A program made the position numbers and the translations under genes. Below, one piece after another: positions 25,090 to 33,826 of a stretch of 64,000 nucleotides of DNA (positions are counted from its first letter, which is position 1; every line of letters starts with the position of its first letter). This stretch comes from SHVO01 sp041906145. GTDB taxonomy: Bacteria > Pseudomonadota > Alphaproteobacteria > Rhodospirillales > Rhodospirillaceae. The notes under the pieces were generated by a model, which was not told the origin of the DNA, did not search any database, and was given only the letters and a program-made list of their open reading frames with translations. The stretch spans positions 434,001 through 498,000 of the forward strand of contig JAYRJU010000002.1 of the NCBI GenBank assembly GCA_041906145.1, written 5' to 3'.

Positions 25090-26276
25090 TGCGCAATGAA
25101 ACGCTGGATCTGCCGCGCCGCATGCTGATGGGCCCTGGACCGTCAGAGGTACACCCCCGCGTCCTGGCGGCGCTATCGCGGCCCACGCTCGGGCATCTGG
25201 ACCCCGCTTTCGTCCGCTTGATGGACGATATCGTCCAAATGCTTCGGTATGCTTTCCAGACCACCAACCAGCTGACCTTCCCGGTCTCCGCTCCCGGGTC
25301 GGCCGGGATGGAATGCTGCTTCGTGAACCTGGTCGAGCCGGGCGATTCCGTCATCGTATGTGCTAACGGCGTCTTTGGCATGCGCATGAAGGAGAACGTC
25401 GAGCGCTGTGGCGCCACCCCGGTCATGGTGGAGGATTCTTGGGGCGCGCCGGTCGATCCGGAAAAGCTGCGGGCCGCGCTGAAGGCCAATCCGGGAGTCA
25501 AGACCGTCGCGTTTGTCCAGGCTGAGACCTCCACCGGCGTGCGGTCGGACGCGGCCGCCTTATGCGCCATCGCCCGGGAATTTGGCGCCCTGACGATCGT
25601 CGACACCGTCACCGGTCTTGGCGGCATCGATGTAAACGTCGGCGCGTGGGGGGCGGATGCCGTGTACAGCGGTTCGCAGAAGTGCCTGTCCTGTCCGCCG
25701 GGGCTATCGCCGGTGACCTTCAGCGAACAGGCGGCCGCGCGCGTCAAGGCGCGCCGCACCAAGGTTCAAAGCTGGTTTCTCGATCTGTCCTTGGTCATGG
25801 GCTATTGGGGCGACGGTAAAGGCGGGGGACGCACCTATCACCACACCGCGCCCGTCAATGCTCTCTATGGACTGCACGAGGCGCTCCTGATGCTGCGCGA
25901 AGAGGGGCTCGAACAGGCTTGGCGCCGCCATGCCACCACGCACCGCGCGCTGGTCGCCGGGGTCGAAGCGATGGGGATGAAGATGAAAGTGGATGCTGCG
26001 GTGCGGTTGCCGCAGCTAAACCTCGTCGAGATTCCATCCGGCGTTGACGATGCCGCCGTGCGCCGGCGGCTTCTTAACGAATTCAATCTCGAGATCGGGT
26101 CCGGCCTCGGTGTTTGGGCGGGGAAAGTCTGGCGCATCGGCCTTCTCGGCCAAAGCGCGACACCGGCTTATGTCCTTGGATGTTTGACCGCCTTGGAGGC
26201 GGTGCTTCATAGCGCCGGAGCGCCGATCCAGGTTGGCCGCGCCTACGGCGCCGCTCAAGCGGTCCTGACCGCCTAA
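25089..26276 (+). CDS. Class V aminotransferase, serine/alanine--glyoxylate type
   Basis: This 395-aa PLP enzyme opens with RRMLMGPGPSEVHPRVLAALSRPTLGHLDP, the typical N-terminus of alanine-glyoxylate/serine-glyoxylate aminotransferases. The PLP lysine is in YSGSQKCLSCPPGLSP, and DTVTGLGGIDVNVGAWGAD precedes it. The ATG at 25089 is chosen because it overlaps the hydrolase stop and matches homologue starts; a longer open frame from 24795 is out of frame with the hydrolase and is a shadow. The likely reaction is transamination of glyoxylate to glycine. The coupled hydrolase suggests a small unknown catabolic step (inference). Confidence 0.92.
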   Translation: MRNETLDLPRRMLMGPGPSEVHPRVLAALSRPTLGHLDPAFVRLMDDIVQMLRYAFQTTNQLTFPVSAPGSAGMECCFVNLVEPGDSVIVCANGVFGMRMKENVERCGATPVMVEDSWGAPVDPEKLRAALKANPGVKTVAFVQAETSTGVRSDAAALCAIAREFGALTIVDTVTGLGGIDVNVGAWGADAVYSGSQKCLSCPPGLSPVTFSEQAAARVKARRTKVQSWFLDLSLVMGYWGDGKGGGRTYHHTAPVNALYGLHEALLMLREEGLEQAWRRHATTHRALVAGVEAMGMKMKVDAAVRLPQLNLVEIPSGVDDAAVRRRLLNEFNLEIGSGLGVWAGKVWRIGLLGQSATPAYVLGCLTALEAVLHSAGAPIQVGRAYGAAQAVLTA

Positions 26277-26294
26277 CTTATCTCCAGAAATGGT

Positions 26295-26325
26295 AAGGCC
26301 CGCCAAGCTGAGCTCGGCGGGCCTT
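26295..26325. terminator. Hairpin downstream of the aminotransferase gene
   Basis: A perfect 10-bp inverted repeat, AAGGCCCGCC / GGCGGGCCTT, with an 11-nt loop lies 18 nt after the aminotransferase stop. No T-run follows on the plus strand, so intrinsic termination is plausible but not textbook. Confidence 0.6.
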
Positions 26326-26457
26326 CCATCACAATCGGATATCGCACCGGTACAAACTGTTCAGGGCGGAGCCCTTAAAGATTGCTCTTCCGTTCGCGCC
26401 GATGGGTAACCGTTCTTGTGTGCTGTCCCTTATTAGACTTTAGCGAAGTAGATAAGA

Positions 26458-26532
26458 CTACTTACGCTTCGCCTTCTTCTTGGCTTTCTTCTTGGCAACT
26501 TTCTTCTTCGCAGCTTTCTTCTTAGCAGCCAT
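26458..26532 (-). CDS. 24-residue Lys/Ala-rich microprotein (histone H1-tail-like)
   Basis: This is a tiny gene. The product begins MAAKKKAAKKKV, continues with AKKK repeats and ends KAKRK before TAG: 15 Lys and 1 Arg among 24 residues, the rest almost all Ala. A good ribosome site (AGGGG) sits 8 nt upstream of the ATG at 26532. Lys-Ala repeats of this kind resemble C-terminal tails of bacterial histone H1-like and HU-extension proteins that bind DNA. Free-standing short versions occur in some proteobacteria (recollection, not checked). It stands alone in an intergenic region. Confidence 0.7.
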   Translation of the reverse strand: MAAKKKAAKKKVAKKKAKKKAKRK

Positions 26533-27276
26533 GTTGGTATCCCCTATGGATGATGTTGATGTCTGGACAACAACAAAAACTCGAACTCACGTTCGAACAA
26601 ATTGTCCAAACATCAATTAGATAAACGCAGTTAATTTACTTGCACAAGCGATTTTCAGCTTGCGTCCAACTTTTCTCTTGATTTCTTTTCGAAGTTTACT
26701 TCGACCGGACGCATTCGCATCGCCGACCGACTCTCTTTCGCGCGTTCGTCGCCGCACGTTTTATCTTCGGTCATCATCTGTCCGCGTCGTCGCATGAGGA
26801 TGCGTGCGCGGCGGCGTGCGCAGTCGAACGATGCAAATTTTCGGGGTGGTTTCATCGCCGCATTTCTCATCGCGAGCGCCGCGTGACGCGCGCGCATTCA
26901 TAAATGTGAACGCGCATCAAACGCTAGAATTTTCGCGGCTATCTTATTAATCGCGATGTTTTTCGCGCGTGACGTCGCGCGCGCGAGACGAAAGCAAGTT
27001 CATTGAAGGCCGCGGAAGGAATTTTTCGTCTCGTGCAGGTGTCGTGCGCGGCGTCACTTCGAACTTTTTCGAACCGGAAATCGCATGCGAAACACCGCGC
27101 GGCGCCGTGCGCAGGTGGGTGAAAACCGGTTCATCCGGGCGCCGCGCGGACGGTGCGCGAAATCGCATTTTCGTCACGCATGAATGGGAACACCCCAAAA
27201 TTTTTTTGGCGCGGGGTGGCGCCGCGGACAAAAAATTGTGCGAATCGATCTTTCGGCGCCGGCGATTCGACCGTCG
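26533..27276. other. 744-bp non-coding region of unusual composition
   Basis: Between the Lys-rich microprotein and the AI-2E permease stop I find no supportable gene. The stretch mixes runs of A or T with dense CGCG, GCGC and TTCG words. It holds several short perfect palindromes, for example TCGCATGCGA near 27080, AACCGGTT near 27124 and two TTCGAA sites 10 bp apart near 27060. Short frames on either strand (such as 26655-26897 and 26947-27231 minus) are Arg/Ser-rich, lack ribosome sites and look like chance. The proximal part must contain the microprotein promoter. Confidence 0.55.
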
Positions 27277-28341
27277 TCAGACGATCTCGCCGCGCTCCGA
27301 CATCACGATGGCGATCGGCCGCGTCTTCGGGAATTGCGACAGGGTGATCATGATCATCACCATCAACGGCACCGACAGGATCATCCCGGTGATGCCCCAG
27401 ATCGCCCCCCAGACCGACAGTGCGACGATCATGACGATGGGGGAAAGGTTCAGGGTCCGCCCCGTGATGCGTGGTTCGATAAAGTTTTCCACAAACGCTT
27501 GGATCGCCCAAAGGCTGCCGAGGACGAAGGCGGCCATGACAATCGAACCGAATTGCAGCAAGGCCAACAGCGTCGGGAACAACATCGCGATAGGCGACCC
27601 GATGTAAGGGATGAAGTTCAGAACGAATACAAGGAGCGCCCAGAAACCGGCAAAATCCACATTGAAGAGGGTAAGTATGATGTAACTCAGCACGCCGTTC
27701 AGCAGGCTGATGCCGGTCTTGATCAGGACATAGCTCTCAATCTTGGTGCCGATGTGCTTGAGCGTGGCCCGGATTGTTTGCTCTCGGCCCGGGTTGGGAA
27801 ACAGTAGGCTTAATTTGCGGTCGAACATCCGCCGCTCAAGCAGCAGGAAGGTGACATAGGCCAGGACCTGGAAGGTATTCGCGGCGATGGACTGGAACGC
27901 CACCACAAACCGTTCCAGGACATCCCGGATGTTAATTTCCTCCAGGACCGCAGTCAGGGTGATCGGACGATCCCGGTTGAGATATTTAGCGGCGAGGTCG
28001 GTGATCTTGGTCAGCAGCTCCTCGAGCTGCATTTGATACCGGGGAGCCCCGTCCACGACCTCGCTGATATTGCTGGCCACGAGTTGCACGATCAAGCCGA
28101 CGACGAGCACGACGGCCAGGACGGCGCCCGAAAGACCAAGCCACGCGGGCGGGTGCCATTGGCCAACGCGCAGACGCTGGATCCGGTGGCCGAGCGCCGT
28201 GATCAGGTATGACACCAGGATGGCAAGGACGAGCGGCAGCAGGATTTGCTCGCCGACTACCAGAAGATAGACGGTCAGGGTGATCAGCCCCAGGGTCGCG
28301 ACCGCGCTGTAAAGGGGTTTGTCCATTCCAGTCGCCGTCAT
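27277..28341 (-). CDS. AI-2E family transporter (putative permease)
   Basis: This 354-aa polytopic membrane protein belongs to the AI-2E/PerM family. Two TM helices lie at the N-terminus (LITLTVYLLVVGEQILLPLV...), followed by a TM, a long amphipathic central region, and a C-terminal helix bundle with the family stretch NFIPYIGSPIAMLFPTLLALLQFG and FIEPRITGRTLNLSPIVMIV. Members have been linked to autoinducer-2 export or Na+/H+ antiport, but most are uncharacterised. It follows the outer-membrane protein gene by 6 nt, as the last gene of a four-gene unit. Confidence 0.9.
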   Translation of the reverse strand: MTATGMDKPLYSAVATLGLITLTVYLLVVGEQILLPLVLAILVSYLITALGHRIQRLRVGQWHPPAWLGLSGAVLAVVLVVGLIVQLVASNISEVVDGAPRYQMQLEELLTKITDLAAKYLNRDRPITLTAVLEEINIRDVLERFVVAFQSIAANTFQVLAYVTFLLLERRMFDRKLSLLFPNPGREQTIRATLKHIGTKIESYVLIKTGISLLNGVLSYIILTLFNVDFAGFWALLVFVLNFIPYIGSPIAMLFPTLLALLQFGSIVMAAFVLGSLWAIQAFVENFIEPRITGRTLNLSPIVMIVALSVWGAIWGITGMILSVPLMVMIMITLSQFPKTRPIAIVMSERGEIV

Positions 28342-28347
28342 GATGGG

Positions 28348-29628
28348 TCAGCCGCCCGTGCCAAAGAAAAAGCGATAGCTGGCCTGTAGCACGGTTTCGT
28401 GCGCCTTGGCGGGAAAGCCGAGGTAGACCCGTTCCGGCCGATGGCTATCGACATGGAGGACTTCGAGGGTTACGCGCTGGCGCTCAGTCGGCCTGAAGAC
28501 GTAAGCCGCGGTAACCCCGGTCCCATGCTCGTTGTTATTGTCGGGGAAGGTATCGCCGTCGTTGGTGCCGAATTGTTCTAGACGCAGACTGAGGCGATGG
28601 CGCCCCCAGTCCTTGCTGACCAGGGCGTAGGCCGACCAGAAGTCGGTATAAACGATGGCGGTGCGCGGCGGTGGCAGCGTAATAACCGTGGTAGTGCCGC
28701 TCATGTACTGCGCGATGAAAGTGAAGCTCAGCCACTCGGGCGACGCGTAGCCGGCGCTCCAGAACCGGGTCCACCAAGCCCACTGCTCGTATTCCAGGTC
28801 TCTGTCGTCGGCCCGGTTATCATACCGTAGCGCCTGAAGCCGGCCGAGGTCGTCATGCGCTATGTGCGCGGCGGCATAGTAGCCGAACCTTTCGTCGATC
28901 TCGTGGTACGGCTCCTCGCTCAGGGCTTGCTCGTCCAAAGTGGCCCCCGGACGGATGATGCGCACCCGCGGCAGCGGCACCCGGTCGAAGATGCCGACCT
29001 CGCGGTCGCTCAAGGTCCAGCCGCGCCACGCCAGCAGGGTTCCGGTGGGGTCGTTGAATTTGAAAAGCGCGCCGGTGAAGCCGATGTCCATGGCTTCGTC
29101 CGGACGCCACGAGAGGGCGCCTTCGCCGCCGATGGTGCGCAGTTCCTCGCCGACCCACGTGTTGATGGAAGAGGACGTGATTGTATACGGGCTGGTCCAG
29201 GCGAGACCGTCATTTTCCATCGAAATCGGGGGAAAGAAGATGCCTGCGCGCGCCTTGAAGGCAAACTGCGACGTTGGCGGGGTCTTATAGGCGACATAGG
29301 CTTCTTGAAGGTCCACGGCCGGGCGTTGCTGGCTCCCCGCCGAAAGTTGGATGAAACCCGACCAGTCGAAACCGAACCGCGGTTGGATGACGAGGGCGCC
29401 CTCAGGGCGCGCAATCACGCCCGTCCCGGTGTCCGAGCCCCAACGCACTTTGCCGAGGCCGCCGTCTTCCCAGCTCTTGGTTTGCGAGGTGACGGCAACG
29501 CGTGCGTCCAAAAGCCCCTTCACGTCGAGGTCGAACCACGACGGTAAGGCCGCGCCATCGGCCGCATGCGCGCGGCCAGCCGCGAGCATGCCCACCATCA
29601 GCAGGGAAACGACGGCGCGTCGTTGCAT
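28348..29628 (-). CDS. Outer-membrane beta-barrel protein (porin-like), uncharacterised
   Basis: This 426-aa protein has a cleavable signal (residues 1-22, ending GRAHA). The remainder is rich in alternating aromatic/hydrophobic beta-strands such as FGFDWSGFIQLSAG, SQFAFKARAGIFF, EWLSFTFIAQYMSG, HRLSLRLEQFGTN and the end VLQASYRFFF, consistent with an outer-membrane barrel. I recognise no specific family. It sits between the GGDEF-EAL gene (49 nt upstream) and the AI-2E permease (6 nt downstream), in a unit headed by a cupredoxin-like protein. The role is unknown. Confidence 0.78.
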   Translation of the reverse strand: MQRRAVVSLLMVGMLAAGRAHAADGAALPSWFDLDVKGLLDARVAVTSQTKSWEDGGLGKVRWGSDTGTGVIARPEGALVIQPRFGFDWSGFIQLSAGSQQRPAVDLQEAYVAYKTPPTSQFAFKARAGIFFPPISMENDGLAWTSPYTITSSSINTWVGEELRTIGGEGALSWRPDEAMDIGFTGALFKFNDPTGTLLAWRGWTLSDREVGIFDRVPLPRVRIIRPGATLDEQALSEEPYHEIDERFGYYAAAHIAHDDLGRLQALRYDNRADDRDLEYEQWAWWTRFWSAGYASPEWLSFTFIAQYMSGTTTVITLPPPRTAIVYTDFWSAYALVSKDWGRHRLSLRLEQFGTNDGDTFPDNNNEHGTGVTAAYVFRPTERQRVTLEVLHVDSHRPERVYLGFPAKAHETVLQASYRFFFGTGG

Positions 29629-29677
29629 GGTCCCTTAACACCCCATTTGCCCGGAACGGAGCTTCCGGGCGGTCTCC

Positions 29678-32110
29678 TTACTCGCCGGCCGCCATGACCG
29701 CGTCTTGCGGTTCCCCACGGCCGCGCGCCCAACGCGACGTCGTGACGAACTTGGCGAACTCGTCGGCCGGTATCGGTTTGCTCACAAAATAGCCCTGAGC
29801 CGTTTCACATCCATAGGCCCTCAGAATCTCGATCGACGGCGCATCCTCGACGCCCTCTGCGGTCACCTTTAGGCCCAGGTTGTGGCCAAGGTCGATGGTG
29901 GAACGCACCAGAATTTCGTCGCCGCGGCTGCTGGCCAGCTTCAGGACGAACGATTTGTCGATCTTGATTTCATGCACCGGCAGGCTGCGTAGATAAGCCA
30001 TGGAGGAATAACCGGTCCCATAGTCGTCGATCGACAGCGTTATACCCATTTCGTTCAGGTGCTTCATCACCTCAAGCGCATGCAGCGGATCCTGCATAAC
30101 GGCGCTTTCCGTAATTTCCAGAATCAGATTCCGGGCTAAAACGTTGTGCGTGATCAGAAGGCTCTCGACCTCCGACGGCAGGTTCCGGTTGGCAAGGTCC
30201 TTGGCCGAAAGATTGACCGCCACTTTGATGTCGATGCCCGCGTCCAGCCACCGGCGCAGTTGTTTGACCGCCGCGTCGAGCACCCAAGCCGTCAGCTTTT
30301 GGATGTTTCCGGTCTGCTCGGCCAGGGGGATGAAGGAATCCGGCGCCATGAAGCCGCGCTTCGGATGTATCCAGCGGATCAGCGCCTCGGCGGCCTTCAC
30401 GGTATCTGTAGACAGATCGACCTTGGGCTGGAAATAAAGCTGGAACTGTCCTTCATCCAAACCCGCGCGCAGTTCGCTCATCATGGACAGGCGCTCGGGT
30501 TTGTGAGGATCGAGCTCGGAATCATAGGCGAAGTACGCCACGCCCAACCGCTCCGCTTCAAAGATCGCGGTATCGGCGTGTTGCATCAGGGTCCGGGCGG
30601 TCGTGCCGTGTTCCGGGTAACGCGCCTCGCCGACGGTCGCTGTCACGTCGATGTTGAATCCCGCGACGCTGATGGCGTTGTCGAACAAGGCGAGGATCTG
30701 GTGCGCCGTCTGAGACACCCGATCGCTATTGTCGCTGTCGAGAACCATCGCGAACATATTGTTGGCGTGCCGCGCGACGGCGTTCGGCTCTGGCACGATT
30801 TGCTTCAGCGACTTGCCAACCTTGCGGATGAGTTGTTCGCCGGTGTCGTGGCCGAGGGTGCTGTTGATTTCCGAAAAGCGTCCCAATTGGACCAGCAGGA
30901 CGCTGAAGGAGCGATGCGCGTCGTGCCGTGCGATCAGGAGATCCGAGACGTGTCCTTCGAACGAGACGCGGTTGGGCAATCCGGAATGCGCGTCGTGGCG
31001 CGCCTGATAGGCGATGCGCGCCTCGCGTTCGGCAATGCCCTCCATCATCTGATTGAAGGTCTCTGACAGTCGCCCGATTTCGTCGTGCTGCGTGATGCTT
31101 ACCTTCTCGTCGTAACGGCCCGCCTGAATACGCCGAGCCGCCACATCGAGCGTGCGAATAGGCTTTGCGATTGAACGGGCGATGAAGACCGCGCCGACGA
31201 GGGAAAGAATCAGGGCTGTGCCCGCGACGCTCAGAAGTAGGACGAACAGCGGCTGATAGGGCTTGAGTGCGACGTCCAGCGAATACTGCAGGATCGCTTC
31301 AACGCCAACGGCCCCCCGCGGCGCCGGCAAATTAGCGACCAAGGTCACATAGTCGCTTCCGCCCATGGTGACCGAGACGGGTTCGCCTTGAAACCGGCTT
31401 TCTTGGGAGATCGCGGTGATGAGTTCGTCCTTCAGCCCCGGATCAAGAGTCGAGGCCGCGCCCTGCCATTGTCCCGTGTTGTTCTTGAAGGCGAAGGTGA
31501 TCTCGATTGGGATCGTAGTCGTGCGTTGGAGTTCGGTCGCGAACGGGTCCCCGATCTCAAGGCCGACGACAATCCAAGCGATAGGCACCGGCGCTTTGAT
31601 AGGCACGACGACAAGGCGATAGAGACGGTTGTCGAGGACCGCCGTCGCCGCCGCGCGTTCTTCGTCTTCGGCGGTCTCGATCATGTCGTTGAACGGGAAG
31701 GCGCCGTCGATGGACCCGATGGTCACGATATCGCCGGTCTCGGCGGCATCTACGGCCGAGCCCGTGTCGGCCAGGATCTTGCCGTCGAGCGAAAGAAGGA
31801 AAAAGCGGTCGGCGTGAAACCGATGACCGAGATTGTGGAGCGCCGACAAGATCGTCGGGCGGTCGTCGGTGGAGAAGGCTTGGCGGAAGCCGTAATCGGA
31901 CGCCAGGATCGTTGCGCCTTCGGCAAGCGTATCCGCCGTGGCCGCGACGCGTTGATTGAAGATCTCGTTGGTATCGATGAGTTGTTGGCGCGCCTGGTCG
32001 AAGATGTTGTCGCGGATGGCGTTCTGCACCAGAAAGAAAGTGAACGCCTCGACGAGCGCGAACAGGATCCACGAGAAGAAGATCAGGCGTGTTTGGAAGC
32101 TGCGAAACAC
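29678..32110 (-). CDS. Membrane GGDEF (degenerate)-EAL protein, likely c-di-GMP phosphodiesterase
   Basis: This 810-aa protein has TM helices near residues 10-30 and 285-310 that flank a roughly 250-residue periplasmic sensor domain, then HAMP, GGDEF and EAL domains. The GGDEF signature is replaced by RHANNMF, so cyclase activity is not expected. EAL features are intact: AEALIRWIHPKRG, VNLSAKDL, LEITESAVM, SIDDYGTGYSSMAYL, EIKIDKSF and AEGVED. Hydrolysis of c-di-GMP is therefore predicted. I place the start at GTG 32110 because GGGGGAAG lies just upstream and it is 16 nt after the preceding stop. The open frame to an ATG at 32152 would overlap the upstream gene without a ribosome site. Confidence 0.9.
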   Translation of the reverse strand: MFRSFQTRLIFFSWILFALVEAFTFFLVQNAIRDNIFDQARQQLIDTNEIFNQRVAATADTLAEGATILASDYGFRQAFSTDDRPTILSALHNLGHRFHADRFFLLSLDGKILADTGSAVDAAETGDIVTIGSIDGAFPFNDMIETAEDEERAAATAVLDNRLYRLVVVPIKAPVPIAWIVVGLEIGDPFATELQRTTTIPIEITFAFKNNTGQWQGAASTLDPGLKDELITAISQESRFQGEPVSVTMGGSDYVTLVANLPAPRGAVGVEAILQYSLDVALKPYQPLFVLLLSVAGTALILSLVGAVFIARSIAKPIRTLDVAARRIQAGRYDEKVSITQHDEIGRLSETFNQMMEGIAEREARIAYQARHDAHSGLPNRVSFEGHVSDLLIARHDAHRSFSVLLVQLGRFSEINSTLGHDTGEQLIRKVGKSLKQIVPEPNAVARHANNMFAMVLDSDNSDRVSQTAHQILALFDNAISVAGFNIDVTATVGEARYPEHGTTARTLMQHADTAIFEAERLGVAYFAYDSELDPHKPERLSMMSELRAGLDEGQFQLYFQPKVDLSTDTVKAAEALIRWIHPKRGFMAPDSFIPLAEQTGNIQKLTAWVLDAAVKQLRRWLDAGIDIKVAVNLSAKDLANRNLPSEVESLLITHNVLARNLILEITESAVMQDPLHALEVMKHLNEMGITLSIDDYGTGYSSMAYLRSLPVHEIKIDKSFVLKLASSRGDEILVRSTIDLGHNLGLKVTAEGVEDAPSIEILRAYGCETAQGYFVSKPIPADEFAKFVTTSRWARGRGEPQDAVMAAGE

Positions 32111-32126
32111 GGTGCTTCCCCCGTGC

Positions 32127-32792
32127 TCAGTAGGCTTTTTCGTCGAACGCACCGGGCTTGCGCTGCCCGCGCGCGTTCTTCAAATGCAGCTCTAGTCTTA
32201 CTTCGGCGTTGCCGTCGGCGCTCACTGTGATGTCCTGTGTCGGGCTTGCGCCGCGCTGGTTTGGGTGCCAGGCCGAAACGGTATAAGGGCCGGCGGGTAG
32301 GCCTTTGATCTGCGCGCCGCCGTCGTTTCCGGTTGTGCTGAAATACGGACCGGGCGTGACGTAAACGTAGGCGAGCATATTGTCGTGGATGTTGCAGCCG
32401 ATCGGGACCGCGCCCGGTTTGTCGAACACGACGCTCCCGATTTCACCGCTGCCGTAAAGTTTGAGTTCGAAAGTTTTTGCGGTGGAGAACGAATAGACCT
32501 GATGGCGGAATGAGTCGTGATTGGGAAAGTCGACCATCGTTCCCGCCTGCACCGCGAGCACGAACGGGATGAACTGCTTTCCTTCCTGGATCATCACCGC
32601 CTTCGTGCCGGGCTTGGCCGGGATCACCCCGCCCCCGGCCGCTGGAACGGCGGTGATGACGACATCGCTGATGGCTTCACCGTCCGGAGTCATGACACGG
32701 CCGGAGACGCCGCCGGCATAGGCGGGCGCGCATGCGCAGGTCACCGCTAACAGCGTGATAATCCACCGGAATGCCGGCCGCGATGTGTCCAC
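32127..32792 (-). CDS. Periplasmic cupredoxin-like protein ('methylamine utilization'-type)
   Basis: This 221-aa exported protein has a signal peptide at residues 1-26 (ending AYA). An Ig/carboxypeptidase-regulatory-like strand region SGRVMTPDGEAISDVVITA leads into a plastocyanin-like fold. The type-1 copper ligand set looks complete: His97 (SFRHQVYS), Cys133, His136 and Met139 (IGCNIHDNM). A second beta-sandwich region (about 155-200) follows. Databases often label such proteins methylamine utilization, but no methylamine dehydrogenase genes are here. It heads the operon with the GGDEF-EAL protein, so a copper/redox input to c-di-GMP control is conceivable (inference). Confidence 0.85.
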   Translation of the reverse strand: MDTSRPAFRWIITLLAVTCACAPAYAGGVSGRVMTPDGEAISDVVITAVPAAGGGVIPAKPGTKAVMIQEGKQFIPFVLAVQAGTMVDFPNHDSFRHQVYSFSTAKTFELKLYGSGEIGSVVFDKPGAVPIGCNIHDNMLAYVYVTPGPYFSTTGNDGGAQIKGLPAGPYTVSAWHPNQRGASPTQDITVSADGNAEVRLELHLKNARGQRKPGAFDEKAY

Positions 32793-32835
32793 CGCTATGC
32801 TCCCCTTTGACGGGTCGCATTATCGCCGGGCTTAA

Positions 32836-32872
32836 AAACGAAAACCAGCGCAGACCCGGGGTCTACGCTGGT
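32836..32872 (-). terminator. Rho-independent terminator of sapC
   Basis: On the minus strand a stem (AACCAGCG-T-AGACC / GGTCT-G-CGCTGGTT) with one mismatch is followed by TTTTCGTTTTT. It lies about 50 nt after the sapC stop and upstream of the cupredoxin gene. Confidence 0.9.
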
Positions 32873-32923
32873 TCCTAAAGGTATAAATCTAATCCCCGCT
32901 GGGGGTTAGCGCGTCTGCGCCCA

Positions 32924-33709
32924 CTAGGCCTGGGGCGGGGCGACGATCGAAGGCGGAATCCATCCGCGCGTATTACGCATCATCAGCATTTCCCAGTTAT
33001 TCATGGACTGCAGATGGAAGTACACGGCGTGCATGTAGCCCTTCTTCCACCATTCGACCACGGTGGCGTCCGGCAGCTGGCGGAACTTCTCTTCGCTGAC
33101 GCGCTTGAAGGTGGCAATAGATTCAACCTTACCGGGTTCGACTTCCGCTTGAAGGGTCGATTCTTCGATGAGATCGGCCGCTTTCAGGGCTGCGGACAGG
33201 TCGCGCGTATACATATGAGCGTTGTGGAACTGCTCGCCGAGCTCCACGGCCTGTTTTACGACCGGCGTTTCCTTACCGTCCTCGAACAACGGGCGGGCGT
33301 CGGCCTTGCTGGAACGGCCGGCGCGGTCGATCCCCAGGCGCAGCATTTCATCGCCTTGTTGACCCAGGAGAATGAACGGATAGCGGCGGATGTAGGCCGG
33401 CACATACGCGCCGCGCTCCCAGTAACCGTCACGATCGACGAACAGGTTGGTGTTCGGCTGAAAGCCCAGAACCGCGGTCGGAACGGCATCGCCGAGGAAG
33501 ATGATCGGGAAGTGACGCGCGGCCATCATGAATTCGGGCGCGGTCAGGGGTACCGTATTGGCGCGCGCGGCGAACGTGAAGTCATGTTCCGGGCGGATTT
33601 TCCAGTCGGGCTGCAGCGAGGCCGCGACCGGCATCGGCTCGGTATAGAAGAGCGGCACGGCGCCCGGCGGCGGCGCGGCGGCGGTATCGGTTTGAGCGTT
33701 CTCGGACAC
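32924..33709 (-). CDS. SapC family protein
   Basis: This 261-aa protein matches the SapC family by its order of segments: LTAPEFMMAARHFPIIFLGD near residue 55, PNTNLFVDRDGYWERGAYVPAYIRRYPFIL near residues 83-112, and LFEDGKETPVVKQAVELGEQFH near 140-160. SapC was named next to a Campylobacter S-layer gene, but its biochemical role is unknown; alphaproteobacterial members are often near outer-membrane receptors. There is no signal peptide. It is a single gene with its own terminator. Confidence 0.9.
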   Translation of the reverse strand: MSENAQTDTAAAPPPGAVPLFYTEPMPVAASLQPDWKIRPEHDFTFAARANTVPLTAPEFMMAARHFPIIFLGDAVPTAVLGFQPNTNLFVDRDGYWERGAYVPAYIRRYPFILLGQQGDEMLRLGIDRAGRSSKADARPLFEDGKETPVVKQAVELGEQFHNAHMYTRDLSAALKAADLIEESTLQAEVEPGKVESIATFKRVSEEKFRQLPDATVVEWWKKGYMHAVYFHLQSMNNWEMLMMRNTRGWIPPSIVAPPQA

Positions 33710-33826
33710 GACGAACTATCCCCCAGAGAGACTTATTGAGTTATGTGGGCCAGATGACTGGCGGGTGGCGAGGATAGAGCCCGGTCTCCCAAACGCAAGG
33801 CCTGTTTTCTCTGCTATTTCAATCGT

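Noticed and set aside
26655..26897. 80-codon minus-strand frame in the odd intergenic region
   Set aside because: Arg-rich chance frame without ribosome site or recognisable motif.
26969..27607. 212-codon plus-strand frame running from the intergenic region into the AI-2E gene antisense
   Set aside because: Half of it is antisense to the permease; composition changes mid-frame and there is no ribosome site.
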